The notes under the pieces: model-generated | What the model was told of the DNA's origin: nothing | Databases searched by the model: none | The model's input: the letters and a program-made list of their open reading frames with translations, nothing else | Part shown: positions 40,878 through 49,575 of the stretch, one piece after another | How the letters are laid out: each line of letters starts with the position of its first letter | Numbering within the stretch: position 1 is the first letter of the stretch | Program-made: the position numbers and the translations under genes | NCBI RefSeq assembly: GCF_003002825.1 | Contig: NZ_PVTE01000022.1 | Coordinates: forward strand, 1-64,000 | DNA length: 64,000 bases | Direction of reading: 5' to 3' | From: Spirosoma oryzae | GTDB lineage: Bacteria > Bacteroidota > Bacteroidia > Cytophagales > Spirosomataceae

Positions 40878-42242
40878 TTAGATCTTCGTTACAGCAACGT
40901 CGATACGACGATTGCGCTGACGTCCTTCGGCATTGTCGTTGGTGGCCAGCGGCTGCGAATCACCATATCCCTGCGTTGTCACGCGGTCGCCTGAAATACC
41001 AGCCGTTACCAGTGCCGTACGGACCGAAGCTGCCCGATCGCGCGAAAGCTGGAGGTTGGTATCGGCATTGCCCGTGTTGTCGGTATGCCCTTCCACTTTA
41101 ATGGTCATGGTCGGATAGGCTTTCATGATCTCGACCAGGTCGTTGACGTTCTGCTGCGACTCCGCCGTAATCTTCGCTGATCCGATGTCGAAGGTCAGGT
41201 TTTCAAACGTGAACGTACGGTCCAGACGCTGGGGCTTGCTGGCCAGGAAGCGAGCCAGTCGACCATTGAACGACCGTTCTGCCAGTTTCAGCTTACGGCC
41301 ACCCGGCAGTTCAACCTGGGTAATCACATCAGCGACATTGGCTGGTTTGTCGTCGCGTATGCCGAGCGCACCGGGCGCGGTGGAATCAGCCACCTGTCCG
41401 TGTGATTCCAGCACACTGTTTTTCGTAGCGGCCGACGTGTCTTCAACCGCATTCGGCTCAACCCGCGCCGTACTGTCGGTACTGACACCGTCGACGCTGT
41501 TCTGATTTTCGCTGCATTTCTGCACGATCAGAGCCGCCACCAGAATGGCCATCAGCACCATAGCCCAGCGTAACCAGCGAACGTTCTCGCGTTGCCGGTC
41601 ACCGTCGGGACTTTTGGGTATGTTCGGATTCACGACAGTACCGCTGAAGTTATCGGCTCCCTGTACGGCCGTTGGCGGGCCGGCGGGTGTTTCGAGTTCG
41701 TCGAAGTCCAGCAGGCTACCCACACTGGCGAGACCGGCAGGCAGAGCGGTGCGAAACAGCGTAGCCTGCCCTTCCAGCAGCGTTTTGAGGCTGTGCGACG
41801 TCAGTCCTTTCTCCTGCTCCTGCCGACCCAGCACCCCCATGAGCACCGATCCGGCCAGGCTCATCACGACCCGCACCGATTCCGCGCGGGCTCCGCTAAA
41901 CGTACCGATCAGTTCCGTCGTCTGATTTAGCTTGTCGCCGAATACGGTTTCCAGAAAGTCACGCCCAGCCGACGCTGTTTCGATGGTTTCCTGGTGCGTA
42001 TCGGTAACCTGCCCTACGTCGAAGGGTGTTTTGCCGTAGTCGCCTTTTTCCAGGAATGAATATACGGCGCTGGCACCACCTGATGCCTGCACGCGACGGG
42101 TCAACCCACCCAGCAAGGTTGGGATAACACCCTGCACAATTTTGGCAACACGTTCGGGAGGTTCGCTCAGCTCAGTACTAAGCTGATCGATAACACCCGG
42201 CGTAAACTGATCTTTCAGGTAGGAAACGAGGTGAACGGCCAT
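40878..42242 (-). CDS. OmpA-family protein with N-terminal DUF937 domain
   Basis: A 454-residue protein with three parts. Residues 1-190: DUF937, a helical domain of unknown role (QVTDTHQETIETASAGRDFL, SLAGSVLMGVLGRQEQE). Near 224-245: one membrane segment (WLRWAMVLMAILVAALIVQ). Residues 340-454: OmpA-type peptidoglycan-binding domain with KVEGHTDNTGNADTNLQLS and QGYGDSQPLATND-GRQRNRRI. The topology suggests DUF937 in the cytoplasm and OmpA in the periplasm, so it could link cell wall and cytoplasm. It precedes the Kbp gene on the minus strand; each has its own terminator. No OmpA barrel is present. Confidence 0.85.
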   Translation of the reverse strand: MAVHLVSYLKDQFTPGVIDQLSTELSEPPERVAKIVQGVIPTLLGGLTRRVQASGGASAVYSFLEKGDYGKTPFDVGQVTDTHQETIETASAGRDFLETVFGDKLNQTTELIGTFSGARAESVRVVMSLAGSVLMGVLGRQEQEKGLTSHSLKTLLEGQATLFRTALPAGLASVGSLLDFDELETPAGPPTAVQGADNFSGTVVNPNIPKSPDGDRQRENVRWLRWAMVLMAILVAALIVQKCSENQNSVDGVSTDSTARVEPNAVEDTSAATKNSVLESHGQVADSTAPGALGIRDDKPANVADVITQVELPGGRKLKLAERSFNGRLARFLASKPQRLDRTFTFENLTFDIGSAKITAESQQNVNDLVEIMKAYPTMTIKVEGHTDNTGNADTNLQLSRDRAASVRTALVTAGISGDRVTTQGYGDSQPLATNDNAEGRQRNRRIDVAVTKI

Positions 42243-42283
42243 GATAACGTCGAAGAAGTATACGAATCGTTTGTAACGAAAAA

Positions 42284-42329
42284 GGAGTGAACGAGTCGAT
42301 TGCCATTCGGGCTACCGTTCGTTCACTCC
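42284..42329 (-). terminator. Terminator of the Kbp gene
   Basis: GGAGTGAACGA (42284-42294) pairs with TCGTTCACTCC (42319-42329). On the minus strand it is followed by a T run (42279-42283). It is also upstream of the OmpA gene. Confidence 0.85.
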
Positions 42330-42356
42330 CTACTTACTCAATTCAGGGCCGTTTTG

Positions 42357-42824
42357 TTATAACTGCGGGATGCGCAGCACCTGATCGGGATAAATCTTAT
42401 CGGGATCAGACAGCATCGGCTTGTTGGCTTCGAAGATCACGCCGTACTTCATCGGATCACCGTACACTTCCTTGGCAATCTTCGACAGCGAATCACCCGA
42501 TTTAACAGTGTAGAACTTGCCTTCTGGGGCGGGCTCATCAACCGTCAGTTGGTTATCGACCGAAGTTACGCCTTCCACGTTGCCGACAGCCAGCGCAATT
42601 TTTTCAGCGTCTTCCTGCGACTTCACCGAACCGGTCAGGGTTACGACATCACCTTTGGTCTTCACCGTCAGGGTTTTGTAAGCCAGGCCCAGTCGCTTAA
42701 CGTGGTCAAGAAGTGCCTGCGCTTTCACAGGTTCAACTTTTTCAGCCTGAGCAGGGTCGGCAGGGGCATCCTTGTGATCAAAGATTTTTTCGCCTACGCC
42801 TTTGAAGAACGACAGTAATCCCAT
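42357..42824 (-). CDS. kbp: BON-LysM protein, Kbp (YgaU)-like potassium-binding protein
   Basis: A 155-residue cytoplasmic protein close to E. coli Kbp over its full length. It starts MGLLSFFKGVGEKIFDHKD, then a BON domain (KTKGDVVTLTGSVKSQEDAE, residues about 57-76) and a LysM domain (FYTVKSGDSLSKIAKEVYGD near 104-123) with the family end IFEANKPMLSDPDKIYP. The E. coli protein binds K+ specifically. No signal peptide, so the LysM is not for wall binding. A Kup transporter is coded 12 kb away, which fits potassium handling but is not a linked operon. Confidence 0.88.
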   Translation of the reverse strand: MGLLSFFKGVGEKIFDHKDAPADPAQAEKVEPVKAQALLDHVKRLGLAYKTLTVKTKGDVVTLTGSVKSQEDAEKIALAVGNVEGVTSVDNQLTVDEPAPEGKFYTVKSGDSLSKIAKEVYGDPMKYGVIFEANKPMLSDPDKIYPDQVLRIPQL

Positions 42825-43040
42825 TGTATTAGGTGGTTTAATGAAACAGATAAAACTGGCCGGTAAATACGAAAACTACCGACGGATAAACAACCGGCCG
42901 ATTTCCTGAATGTTCAATTTTTGAGTCATCGGTAAGCTATCGTTCGACGAAAAACTTCAGTCGTTCAACACAAATAGCGCCGTTCTGACGTTTGACAGCT
43001 AATCAAGTCGTATCCTATAACTCATTTTCGCGCACTACTT

Positions 43041-43814
43041 ATGAAAAACGTAACACTCGCAGTATTGGCGCTGCTGGCTGGCTCGGCAGCCATGGCACAG
43101 TCTACAATTGAAGGAGGCATCAAAGGGGCCGGCACGTTTACCAACGGCCATACAACCATACCGCCAGTTGCCATTTCGACGATAGCCACCGTTCCGCAAA
43201 TTGAAAACAAAGGCAACGGCACCGGTACCGGCTACTCCTTTGGTCTGTGGGGACGGAAAAACTTTAACTCGTTCTACGTGCAGGTCGAGGCTACCTACAA
43301 TAACTACAAGCTATACCAGAAAGCAGACCTGACCATCCCGGCCGGACTCGCCTTTGCGCTTGCCGGTACGTCACAGCCATCAGGTATACCGGCTAACACG
43401 CCAACGGGCATTGCCATCACGTCCGAGTCGATCCTGGAATCGGTCAACGTACCGATTCTGTTCGGTAAGCGATTTGTCAACGACCGGGTTCGGGTTTTCG
43501 TTGGACCAAACCTGCTGTTCACGACGAAAGCACAAGCTACCCGTAATACAACAGCGACCATTGGCAACACCAGTTTGGCTTTTCCGCAAACGACGTCGGA
43601 TTTAAAAAACCCCAACCGGCAGGACCCCACACAGGTGGCGCTGGAAGTGAAGCCATTCACGTACGCGGCTGAAATCGGCGTCGGCTACACGCTGGCCCGC
43701 ATCCTCGACATCGATGCCCGATACGCGGTTCCGGTCGGTGGGATTTACAAAAACAAGGACATCAAAGGCTATCTCGGCATCGCTTCGCTCTCACTGGGTC
43801 TGAAGCTTTTCTAA
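43041..43814 (+). CDS. Outer-membrane beta-barrel protein, PorT-like
   Basis: A 257-residue protein with a signal (MKNVTLAVLALLAGSAAMAQ). It has alternating hydrophobic/aromatic strands: YSFGLWGRKNFNSFYVQVEA, VNVPILFGKRFVNDRVRVF, FTYAAEIGVGYTLARILD. The last residues (SLSLGLKLF) end in Phe, the usual OMP terminus recognised by BamA. The likely PF13568 (outer-membrane beta-barrel) family has PorT and porin-like members without a single function. Alone on the plus strand; convergent with the next gene through a hairpin. Whether it is secretion related is unclear. Confidence 0.75.
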   Translation: MKNVTLAVLALLAGSAAMAQSTIEGGIKGAGTFTNGHTTIPPVAISTIATVPQIENKGNGTGTGYSFGLWGRKNFNSFYVQVEATYNNYKLYQKADLTIPAGLAFALAGTSQPSGIPANTPTGIAITSESILESVNVPILFGKRFVNDRVRVFVGPNLLFTTKAQATRNTTATIGNTSLAFPQTTSDLKNPNRQDPTQVALEVKPFTYAAEIGVGYTLARILDIDARYAVPVGGIYKNKDIKGYLGIASLSLGLKLF

Positions 43815-43834
43815 TCGACCTTGCACTGACCATA

Positions 43835-43882
43835 CCGGGCCGGTTGTCGGTAGTCTTCCAAGGCTGCGGGCAACCGGCCCGG
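43835..43882. terminator. Bidirectional hairpin between convergent genes
   Basis: CCGGGCCGGTTG (43835-43846) and CAACCGGCCCGG (43871-43882) are perfect inverse complements with a 24-base loop. No T run on the plus strand. Confidence 0.7.
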
Positions 43883-43885
43883 CCG

Positions 43886-44440
43886 TTATTCGGCTTGTAG
43901 CTGGTAGTTCAGCCCCGATGGACGGAGCCGGTAACAGATACGCCGATTTGTACCGGTGGGCCGGGCGTCACTATTGTTGATCGTGTAGACGGGAAATTGA
44001 CGACACAGCGACTGTCTGGTTGTCCAGAGCGTATCGAGACCCATGTAGCCCGCGCCGGGGGCCGCCCATTGTACCGTCGTAATCGTGGCCAGCCGTTCGG
44101 GCAGAAACTGCCAGCCACGCACCCGACCGGCCAAACCCGCGTTTGTATCGGTACTGTACAGATACAGTTCGGGCAGTCGGTTTCCGTCCAAATCGCCGAC
44201 TTCGGCCCCGGTCAGTCGGCCGCTTACGGGTTGTGAAAAGCGGGTCAGCAACAGACTACCCCGGTAGGCAGCCACCGTTACGGTTTGAATCGAGTCGGTA
44301 TCGATTGCTTTCACGACGAAGGTGTAGACATTGAATCGTACTGTTTTCTGGAACGGGGGCGACTCCTGCTGCGTGATTGGGGCGGGAACAGCGCTTGCTC
44401 CGCTTAGGTGCAGCAGCAGAAAGAGTAGCCAAACGTTCAT
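43886..44440 (-). CDS. Exported protein of unknown function with an FG-GAP-like segment
   Basis: A 184-residue protein with a signal (MNVWLLFLLLHLSGASA). A segment GAEVGDLDGNRLPELYLYS resembles a single FG-GAP/VCBS calcium loop, and two cysteines (SLCRQF, RRICYRL) near the end may form a disulfide. The strand-rich sequence could be a PliI-like lysozyme inhibitor, which is only a suggestion. It is convergent with the beta-barrel gene and precedes miaA on the opposite strand. Neighbours give no clue to its job. Confidence 0.55.
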   Translation of the reverse strand: MNVWLLFLLLHLSGASAVPAPITQQESPPFQKTVRFNVYTFVVKAIDTDSIQTVTVAAYRGSLLLTRFSQPVSGRLTGAEVGDLDGNRLPELYLYSTDTNAGLAGRVRGWQFLPERLATITTVQWAAPGAGYMGLDTLWTTRQSLCRQFPVYTINNSDARPTGTNRRICYRLRPSGLNYQLQAE

Positions 44441-44552
44441 GTAGTATATGGGTCAAATAGGCAACTATCTAACTAACCAGCGCAGCCGGGTACAGGTTTT
44501 GAACGGACGTAAGCGATCCGACGGTATACCAACGGCCTTACCCATAAAGCCT

Positions 44553-44560
44553 TATTTTTG
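44553..44560 (+). promoter_or_regulatory. TATTTTTG -7 box of miaA
   Basis: A match to TAnnTTTG, 30 bases upstream of ATG 44591. It gives a leader near 24 bases. Confidence 0.5.
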
Positions 44561-44590
44561 CACGGGTCTTACCAAGGCCCCGTTTGCACT

Positions 44591-45502
44591 ATGCCCGTTA
44601 CAGATGCCAATATACTACTCGTCGTGGCCGGTCCGACTGCCGTCGGCAAAACGGCCCTCTGCGTCCGACTAGCCCAACAGCTTGGTACAGAAGTGGTCTC
44701 CGCCGACTCCCGGCAATTGTATCGGGAGTTATCCATTGGCACGGCCAAACCGACGCCTGCCGAAATGGACGGTATACCGCACCATTTTATCGGCTCGCAC
44801 CACATCACAGACCCGGTCACGGCGGGGCGTTACGAGCGGGAGTGTCTGACGCTACTGAATGAGCTGTTTACCCGGCACCGGGTCGTGATTTTATCGGGTG
44901 GAACGGGCCTGTATATCAACGCTGTCTGCTTCGGGCTCGATGACATGCCGCCGGTCGACGCCACATTACGCGAAACACTCCGACTCCGGTGGCAGCAGGA
45001 CGGATTGGCTCCTTTACAGGAACAGTTACGGCAACTTGATCCGGTCTACGCGCAAACGGCCGATCTGCAAAATCCGGTCCGCGTAACGCGGGCGCTGGAA
45101 GTGTGTCTGGGTACGGGTTTACCCTACTCATCGTTCCGGCAGGACAAACCGGCTGACCGGCCGTTCAAATCGGTACTCGTAGCCCTCGACCGCCCCCGAC
45201 CGGAACTGTACGCCCGCATCGACACCCGCATGGATCAGATGCTGAGCGATGGTTTGCTCGATGAGGTGCGTAGTCTGTACGACTATCGGCAGTTGCCTGC
45301 CCTCCAAACGGTAGGCTATCAGGAGGTTTTCCCGTACCTCGACGGCACGTACGACTACGACGAGATGGTTCGGCTACTGAAGCGTAACTCCCGGCGTTAC
45401 GCAAAACGACAGCTCACCTGGTTTCACAATCAGGCCAACTATCAGTGGTTTGCTCCGGATGAAGAAGCGGGGATTCGGGCTTTGTTAGAAGAAAGAGAAT
45501 AG
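44591..45502 (+). CDS. miaA: tRNA dimethylallyltransferase
   Basis: A 303-residue enzyme that adds dimethylallyl to A37 of tRNAs reading UNN codons. ATG 44591 (MPVTDANILLVVAGPTAVGKT) is chosen over a TTG at 44558, which would lie within its own promoter box. Visible marks: P-loop GPTAVGKTAL near residue 14, SADSRQLYRELSIGTAKP near 37-54, GIPHHFIGSH near 62, and SGGTGLYINAV. The end RNSRRYAKRQLTWFHNQANY carries the usual positively charged tRNA-contact stretch. Full length. It ends at a purine-rich hairpin shared with the convergent rhodanese gene. Confidence 0.95.
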   Translation: MPVTDANILLVVAGPTAVGKTALCVRLAQQLGTEVVSADSRQLYRELSIGTAKPTPAEMDGIPHHFIGSHHITDPVTAGRYERECLTLLNELFTRHRVVILSGGTGLYINAVCFGLDDMPPVDATLRETLRLRWQQDGLAPLQEQLRQLDPVYAQTADLQNPVRVTRALEVCLGTGLPYSSFRQDKPADRPFKSVLVALDRPRPELYARIDTRMDQMLSDGLLDEVRSLYDYRQLPALQTVGYQEVFPYLDGTYDYDEMVRLLKRNSRRYAKRQLTWFHNQANYQWFAPDEEAGIRALLEERE

Positions 45503-45507
45503 ATAAG

Positions 45508-45585
45508 AGAAGAAAGAGGAAAGAGGAAAGAAGAGAGACGCTGGCGCAAACCAGTCTCTCTTCTTTCATCTTTCCTCTTTCTTCT
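45508..45585. repeat. Purine-rich hairpin with GCTGGCGCAA loop, also a possible terminator
   Basis: The left arm AGAAGAAAGAGGAAAG (45508-45523) plus AAAGAAGAGAGAC (45527-45539) pairs with the right arm CTCTCTTCTTT...CTTTCCTCTTTCTTCT (to 45585), and the tip CTGG-CGCAAA-CCAG has the loop core shared with the etf hairpin. It lies between the miaA and rhodanese stops. A related but poorly matched pair is at 51941-52041. Confidence 0.8.
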
Positions 45586-45601
45586 ACGCCATCCAGAAGA
45601 C

Positions 45602-45895
45602 TTACTGCGCCCGGTAAGCCAGCATGCCGCCCGTCACGTTGCGGACGTTGGTGAAGCCGTTTTCTTCCAGCAGTTGCTGCGCACGGGCACTACGGGCACC
45701 CGACCGGCAATGCACGATTACTTCTTCGTCCTGCAAACCGTCGAGCTGATCGAGTTCGTAGGGCAGATCGCCCAGCGGAATCAATTTGGCACCGATGTTA
45801 TCGGCTTCGTATTCGTTCGGCTCGCGCACGTCAATCAGGTTCAGTTGCTCCCCTTTGTCGAGCCGTTCTTTCAGTTCCTGTACGGTAATGTCCAT
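45602..45895 (-). CDS. Single-domain rhodanese-like protein
   Basis: A 97-residue stand-alone rhodanese domain. The active loop is VIVHCRSGARSARAQQLLE with nucleophilic Cys near residue 60 and two arginines, and the N-terminus has LNLIDVREPNEYEADNIGAK, the usual substrate-binding Asp-Val-Arg block. GlpE-like in size. It may move sulfur (persulfide) in the cytoplasm. It is convergent with miaA, sharing a hairpin, and no partner gene adjoins. No signal peptide. Confidence 0.9.
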   Translation of the reverse strand: MDITVQELKERLDKGEQLNLIDVREPNEYEADNIGAKLIPLGDLPYELDQLDGLQDEEVIVHCRSGARSARAQQLLEENGFTNVRNVTGGMLAYRAQ

Positions 45896-46012
45896 TGGTT
45901 TTTTCGGTTAGATGCGACGGGAAGGTAACACGGTGCTTCCTGGCAAGGTGCCCACCACCCCTACTTTTGTAACGACCCGAACGGGTATGTGCTGCGCGGG
46001 CAACGTCGTCGG

Positions 46013-47569
46013 TCAGGCCGGCAAATATACACTGAACGTTGTACCGTGGTTTAGCTGGCTCGCTGCCGTAATCGCCCCGCCGTGGTTGGCAACCACCTTT
46101 TCGCAGATGGCCAGTCCGATACCCGTTCCGCTAAATTCGCGCCGGCTGTGCAACCGCTGGAACACCTGAAAAATACGATCCAGGTACTTTTCTTCGAAGC
46201 CGATCCCGTTGTCGATTACATCGATCTGATAGTAAGCCGTTGGCTGACGAGCTATCCGGACCGTGCCGGGTATAGCAGCAGCCGCGACGAGCCGACACTG
46301 AACGCGGATGTGCAACGCCGTATCGGCCCGGCGAAATTTGAGCGCGTTACCGATCAGATTCTGAAACAACTGCCCCAACTGCATGGCATCTCCCGTAACT
46401 GTGGGGAGTTCATCGACCTGGACAGTAGCCTGCGCTTCAGCGATACTCACCTGTAAATCATCCAGCACATTACCGACAACCTGTGCCAGCGGTACCGGCT
46501 GATTTTCGTCCTGACGGGTTGAGATGCGCGCGTAGCTGAGCAGGTCTTTGATCAGCGTCGACATTCGCCCGGCAGCCGACTGCATGCGCTCCAGATAATC
46601 AACGGCTTCTTCGGAAGCGCCGGCGGTTCGTGCTTTCAGCAGATCGCCAAACTGCTGAATCTTGCGCAACGGCTCCTGCAAATCGTGGCTGGCGACGTAG
46701 GCAAACTGTTGCAGGTTTTCGTTCGACCGAAGCAGTTCCTGGTTGGCCGTCTGCAAGGCATTCGTTAGCTGCTGCTGGTCCAATTGGGTTTCCTTCTGCT
46801 CCGTAATGTCATTGATAATCAACAGAAACCCGTCGTACAGCTTTTCGCCTAACAGTAGTAACCATTTATTTATGACGTTGTAGTACCGCTCCCGCTGAAA
46901 CGACTCCCCACGCTCTACGACACCTTTGTAGTAATCGAACAGCGATTTATCTTCCGCATCAAACCGCGCCCGAAACGTCTGCCCCTGAATCGTGGCAGCT
47001 GGCGTTCCGAATAATCGCTCATATTTCGGGTTGAAAAATACCGCTTTGAAATCAACGATTTCCCCCGGCGTTCCGTCGGTCGTCGGCTGCCGAATCGCTT
47101 CGTAGGCAATTACCGCATTGGGGGTTGTTTGCAGCAGCTGATTGAAAAACGTTGCCTGCTTGCGTTCGCTGATCTGCGTCCGTTTCAGCACCGATATGTC
47201 GACGAAACTGACAACGACAGCATCCTGATATTTTACGACATTGATGTCGAACCAGCCCCGGATACCGTCGGCAAAGTAAGGTACTTCCAGCAGACGCGCC
47301 GGTTGCCCACTTTCCAGTACGGTTCGGTAAAAGGCCAGCAGGCCACTACTCTCTGCCTGCGAAAAATACGTCCGGTAACTTACTCCGATCAGTTTCTCGG
47401 GGTGTTTACCCATTATGGCTGCCCCCGCCGGATTGACGTAGCTGAAGCGAAAATCCAGAAACGTACCGGCCGCGTCGCGTACCGCGTCGAACACACAGAC
47501 TCCCGTCTGATTACTGTTGATAATGTATTCGAAAAGTTGCGCCTGCCCGGCAGCACTTGATGCATCCAT
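46013..47569 (-). CDS. Soluble two-PAS sensor histidine kinase (1 of 3)
   Basis: A 518-residue cytoplasmic kinase with no membrane segment. PAS-like domain 1 at about 10-120 (GVCVFDAVRDAAGTFLDFRF), PAS 2 at about 150-270, then a coiled linker (LQTANQELLRSNENLQQF). Phospho-acceptor box AYVASHDLQEPLRKIQQFGD near 300-320, with His in SHD. HATPase: GNALKFR (N box), NGIGFEEKYLDRIF (G1) and GTGIGLAICEKV (G2). It has no receiver and no DNA-binding output, so a separate response regulator is needed. The linker-box block is nearly identical to those of the kinases at 53124 and 58379. It could sense redox or a small ligand. Confidence 0.87.
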   Translation of the reverse strand: MDASSAAGQAQLFEYIINSNQTGVCVFDAVRDAAGTFLDFRFSYVNPAGAAIMGKHPEKLIGVSYRTYFSQAESSGLLAFYRTVLESGQPARLLEVPYFADGIRGWFDINVVKYQDAVVVSFVDISVLKRTQISERKQATFFNQLLQTTPNAVIAYEAIRQPTTDGTPGEIVDFKAVFFNPKYERLFGTPAATIQGQTFRARFDAEDKSLFDYYKGVVERGESFQRERYYNVINKWLLLLGEKLYDGFLLIINDITEQKETQLDQQQLTNALQTANQELLRSNENLQQFAYVASHDLQEPLRKIQQFGDLLKARTAGASEEAVDYLERMQSAAGRMSTLIKDLLSYARISTRQDENQPVPLAQVVGNVLDDLQVSIAEAQATVQVDELPTVTGDAMQLGQLFQNLIGNALKFRRADTALHIRVQCRLVAAAAIPGTVRIARQPTAYYQIDVIDNGIGFEEKYLDRIFQVFQRLHSRREFSGTGIGLAICEKVVANHGGAITAASQLNHGTTFSVYLPA

Positions 47570-47706
47570 AACGAAGCGGATTCCAGTACGCTAACTACAT
47601 AACCTATAGGTGTGGCACTACCGGTTCCGGCAATCGTATACCGGCCAGCTTCCGACCGTCTGTCCTTGTGCAGAGTACGCCTGCACCGGTCGTTGGCGCA
47701 ATCGAC

Positions 47707-49539
47707 TCAATGCTGAAGAATCAGTTTCTGCGTGACCGTCTGCCTGTCCGTCGACAGCCTGAGCACATAAAAACCACCGGGGAGCTGACTCAGATCGGCG
47801 GTTTGCTGCCCCCGCCCCGGTTCGATTCGCTGGATGAGCTGCCCGCTGCTGCTGACTACGTCGATTTGCCGAAGCCGTGGATTGTCCCAGCGAATTTGCC
47901 CGGTTGTGGGGTTTGGGTAAACAGCCAGTAGCTCCAGTTGTTCAGGCTCCTCGGCGGTGGGTGTCGTGTCGATCTTCCCCCCCATGACAGGCCGGATCAT
48001 GAAGACCCCATTGAGCGCAAGCGACGGCGAATTCGGATTCAGGTTCTGCTCCCAGCTGGCTCCTCCATTGTAAAACAACTGATTACCAAACGGGCTGTTC
48101 TTGTCGAAGCCAAGCCGGAAGATGGTCGTATCGACGCTACTGATCTGTTGATAACCGATGTAAAACGTGTCGCTGACGGCAACGCCTTTGGTAAACATAA
48201 AGTCAACGAAACCGTTCCGGGTAGCGGGGTACTGCGTCGTGAATGTTTGCTGGTAAACCGGATTTCCCGGCCGGCCGTTGGCGTTACTGTACACGAACAT
48301 GGAGAACAGCTGCCCGGACTGATTGGTCCGAAATGGTACGATACAGGCTCGGAACCCGGCCAGCACGTCCGGCTTGCTGACCACAAAGCGTACGGCCCAG
48401 CGTTCGCGCGGCCCCACCTGCACCCCGTACTCCCAGGTACCGTCGTCGTAGGCGTAGTAATCGGCCAGCGTTGTACGGGCCGACAGCGTATCGTTCTGGC
48501 GCAGGTTCACGCCCGGTATCGACGGGTTCTGATCATCGGTCGTAAGCACGTTGAACGTATAGCGCAGCACCGCCGAGGTCGACGTGCCAAAGCTGAGTAT
48601 CGGTAGCGGTTGAGCCGCCTTGCGTTGCGAGCTCAGCGAAAGGATCTGTTCGGATTTATTCTGCGGTGTGTCCTGCAACAACCGACCCGACACCTCATCG
48701 CGCACGGTAAAGCGAAAGGTGGTGAAGTTAAAGTTGTTGAACAGATTGTTGATATCCGTCCGTACGGAGTCGGCCATTTCAGCCGCCGGGTTCACGACGT
48801 ACTGCGAGAGCGGCATGGCGGTGTAGCGCCGAAGCAGTGGCGTCAATGCCTGCCGCATCGCCACATCACGCACGAACCGATCGTCAGCGTTACGATTCTT
48901 ATTTAAGTAGATGTAATCGATGTTCCAGGTGTCAAACGGACCCGATTCTCGTCCGTACGAACGAAACCGGAAGGCAAACCCGGCATGCATGTAAAGGGAG
49001 GTATCAACCTCAATAAAGGCCTGCGCAAAGTTGTTGCTGGGAGTACCGCCTTCCTGCGTCCAAACCGTTTTCCAGACGCCACTACGAAGAAGAAACTGTA
49101 CCGTCAGCGAATCGCCGGGATCGGGTGCTTCACCCAGCCCCCGGCTCTGCCAGTAGAAGCTCAGGTACGCATTATCCGCTTTAGTCAGCCCACTCAGGTC
49201 GATGGGTAGCGATGTTAGTGTATCGGTATACCCCTGTGCCAGCTGATTGTTCTGCACGTAAGGCTTGCCGTTGGCATTCAGTCCGTCGAACGAAGCAACA
49301 CCCACCGTAGGATGGTTGACCGCCATCGTGTTGTTGATATACACACCACTGCCCGGTTGCCAGCGGTCCGAACTGGGCTTATCGATACCGGGGTAGCCCG
49401 CTGCGGTCGAAAAATCCTCGAAAAAGGGAAGTTGCAGTGGCGTCTGCGCCCGGCTGGTCGTCAGGCTTAGCCCGATTAGCAGGAGTAGGAGCCCGGCGCG
49501 AATCCAGCTCGGTATGGATACAGGTAGCAGACACTTCAT
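47707..49539 (-). CDS. Type IX secretion cargo with C-terminal sorting domain
   Basis: A 610-residue exported protein. The signal is long (MKCLLPVSIPSWIRAGLLLL to TTSRA). Mid-part 30-220 looks like a MAM/concanavalin-type beta-sandwich (FFEDFSTAAGYPGID, YLSFYWQSRGLGEAPDPGDS). The end is a clear T9SS type A sorting domain: LLAVYPNPTTGQIRWDN then GGFYVLRLSTDRQTVTQKLI. It is therefore secreted through the type IX system, and may be cell-surface attached. Its role is unknown, most likely adhesion or polymer contact. It follows the PASTA gene by 36 bases and may be co-transcribed with it and ribE. Confidence 0.85.
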   Translation of the reverse strand: MKCLLPVSIPSWIRAGLLLLLIGLSLTTSRAQTPLQLPFFEDFSTAAGYPGIDKPSSDRWQPGSGVYINNTMAVNHPTVGVASFDGLNANGKPYVQNNQLAQGYTDTLTSLPIDLSGLTKADNAYLSFYWQSRGLGEAPDPGDSLTVQFLLRSGVWKTVWTQEGGTPSNNFAQAFIEVDTSLYMHAGFAFRFRSYGRESGPFDTWNIDYIYLNKNRNADDRFVRDVAMRQALTPLLRRYTAMPLSQYVVNPAAEMADSVRTDINNLFNNFNFTTFRFTVRDEVSGRLLQDTPQNKSEQILSLSSQRKAAQPLPILSFGTSTSAVLRYTFNVLTTDDQNPSIPGVNLRQNDTLSARTTLADYYAYDDGTWEYGVQVGPRERWAVRFVVSKPDVLAGFRACIVPFRTNQSGQLFSMFVYSNANGRPGNPVYQQTFTTQYPATRNGFVDFMFTKGVAVSDTFYIGYQQISSVDTTIFRLGFDKNSPFGNQLFYNGGASWEQNLNPNSPSLALNGVFMIRPVMGGKIDTTPTAEEPEQLELLAVYPNPTTGQIRWDNPRLRQIDVVSSSGQLIQRIEPGRGQQTADLSQLPGGFYVLRLSTDRQTVTQKLILQH

Positions 49540-49575
49540 GGAACAGCGGTGACCGGGTGGGGTCGTGAACAGGTG

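Noticed and set aside
42840..42908. 22-codon frame after the Kbp gene start
   Set aside because: It lies over a hairpin (GGCCGGT/ACCGGCC) in the Kbp leader, and the peptide is short with no feature.
44558..44590. TTG start of miaA eleven codons upstream
   Set aside because: The TTG overlaps a -7 box, and the family start fits ATG 44591.
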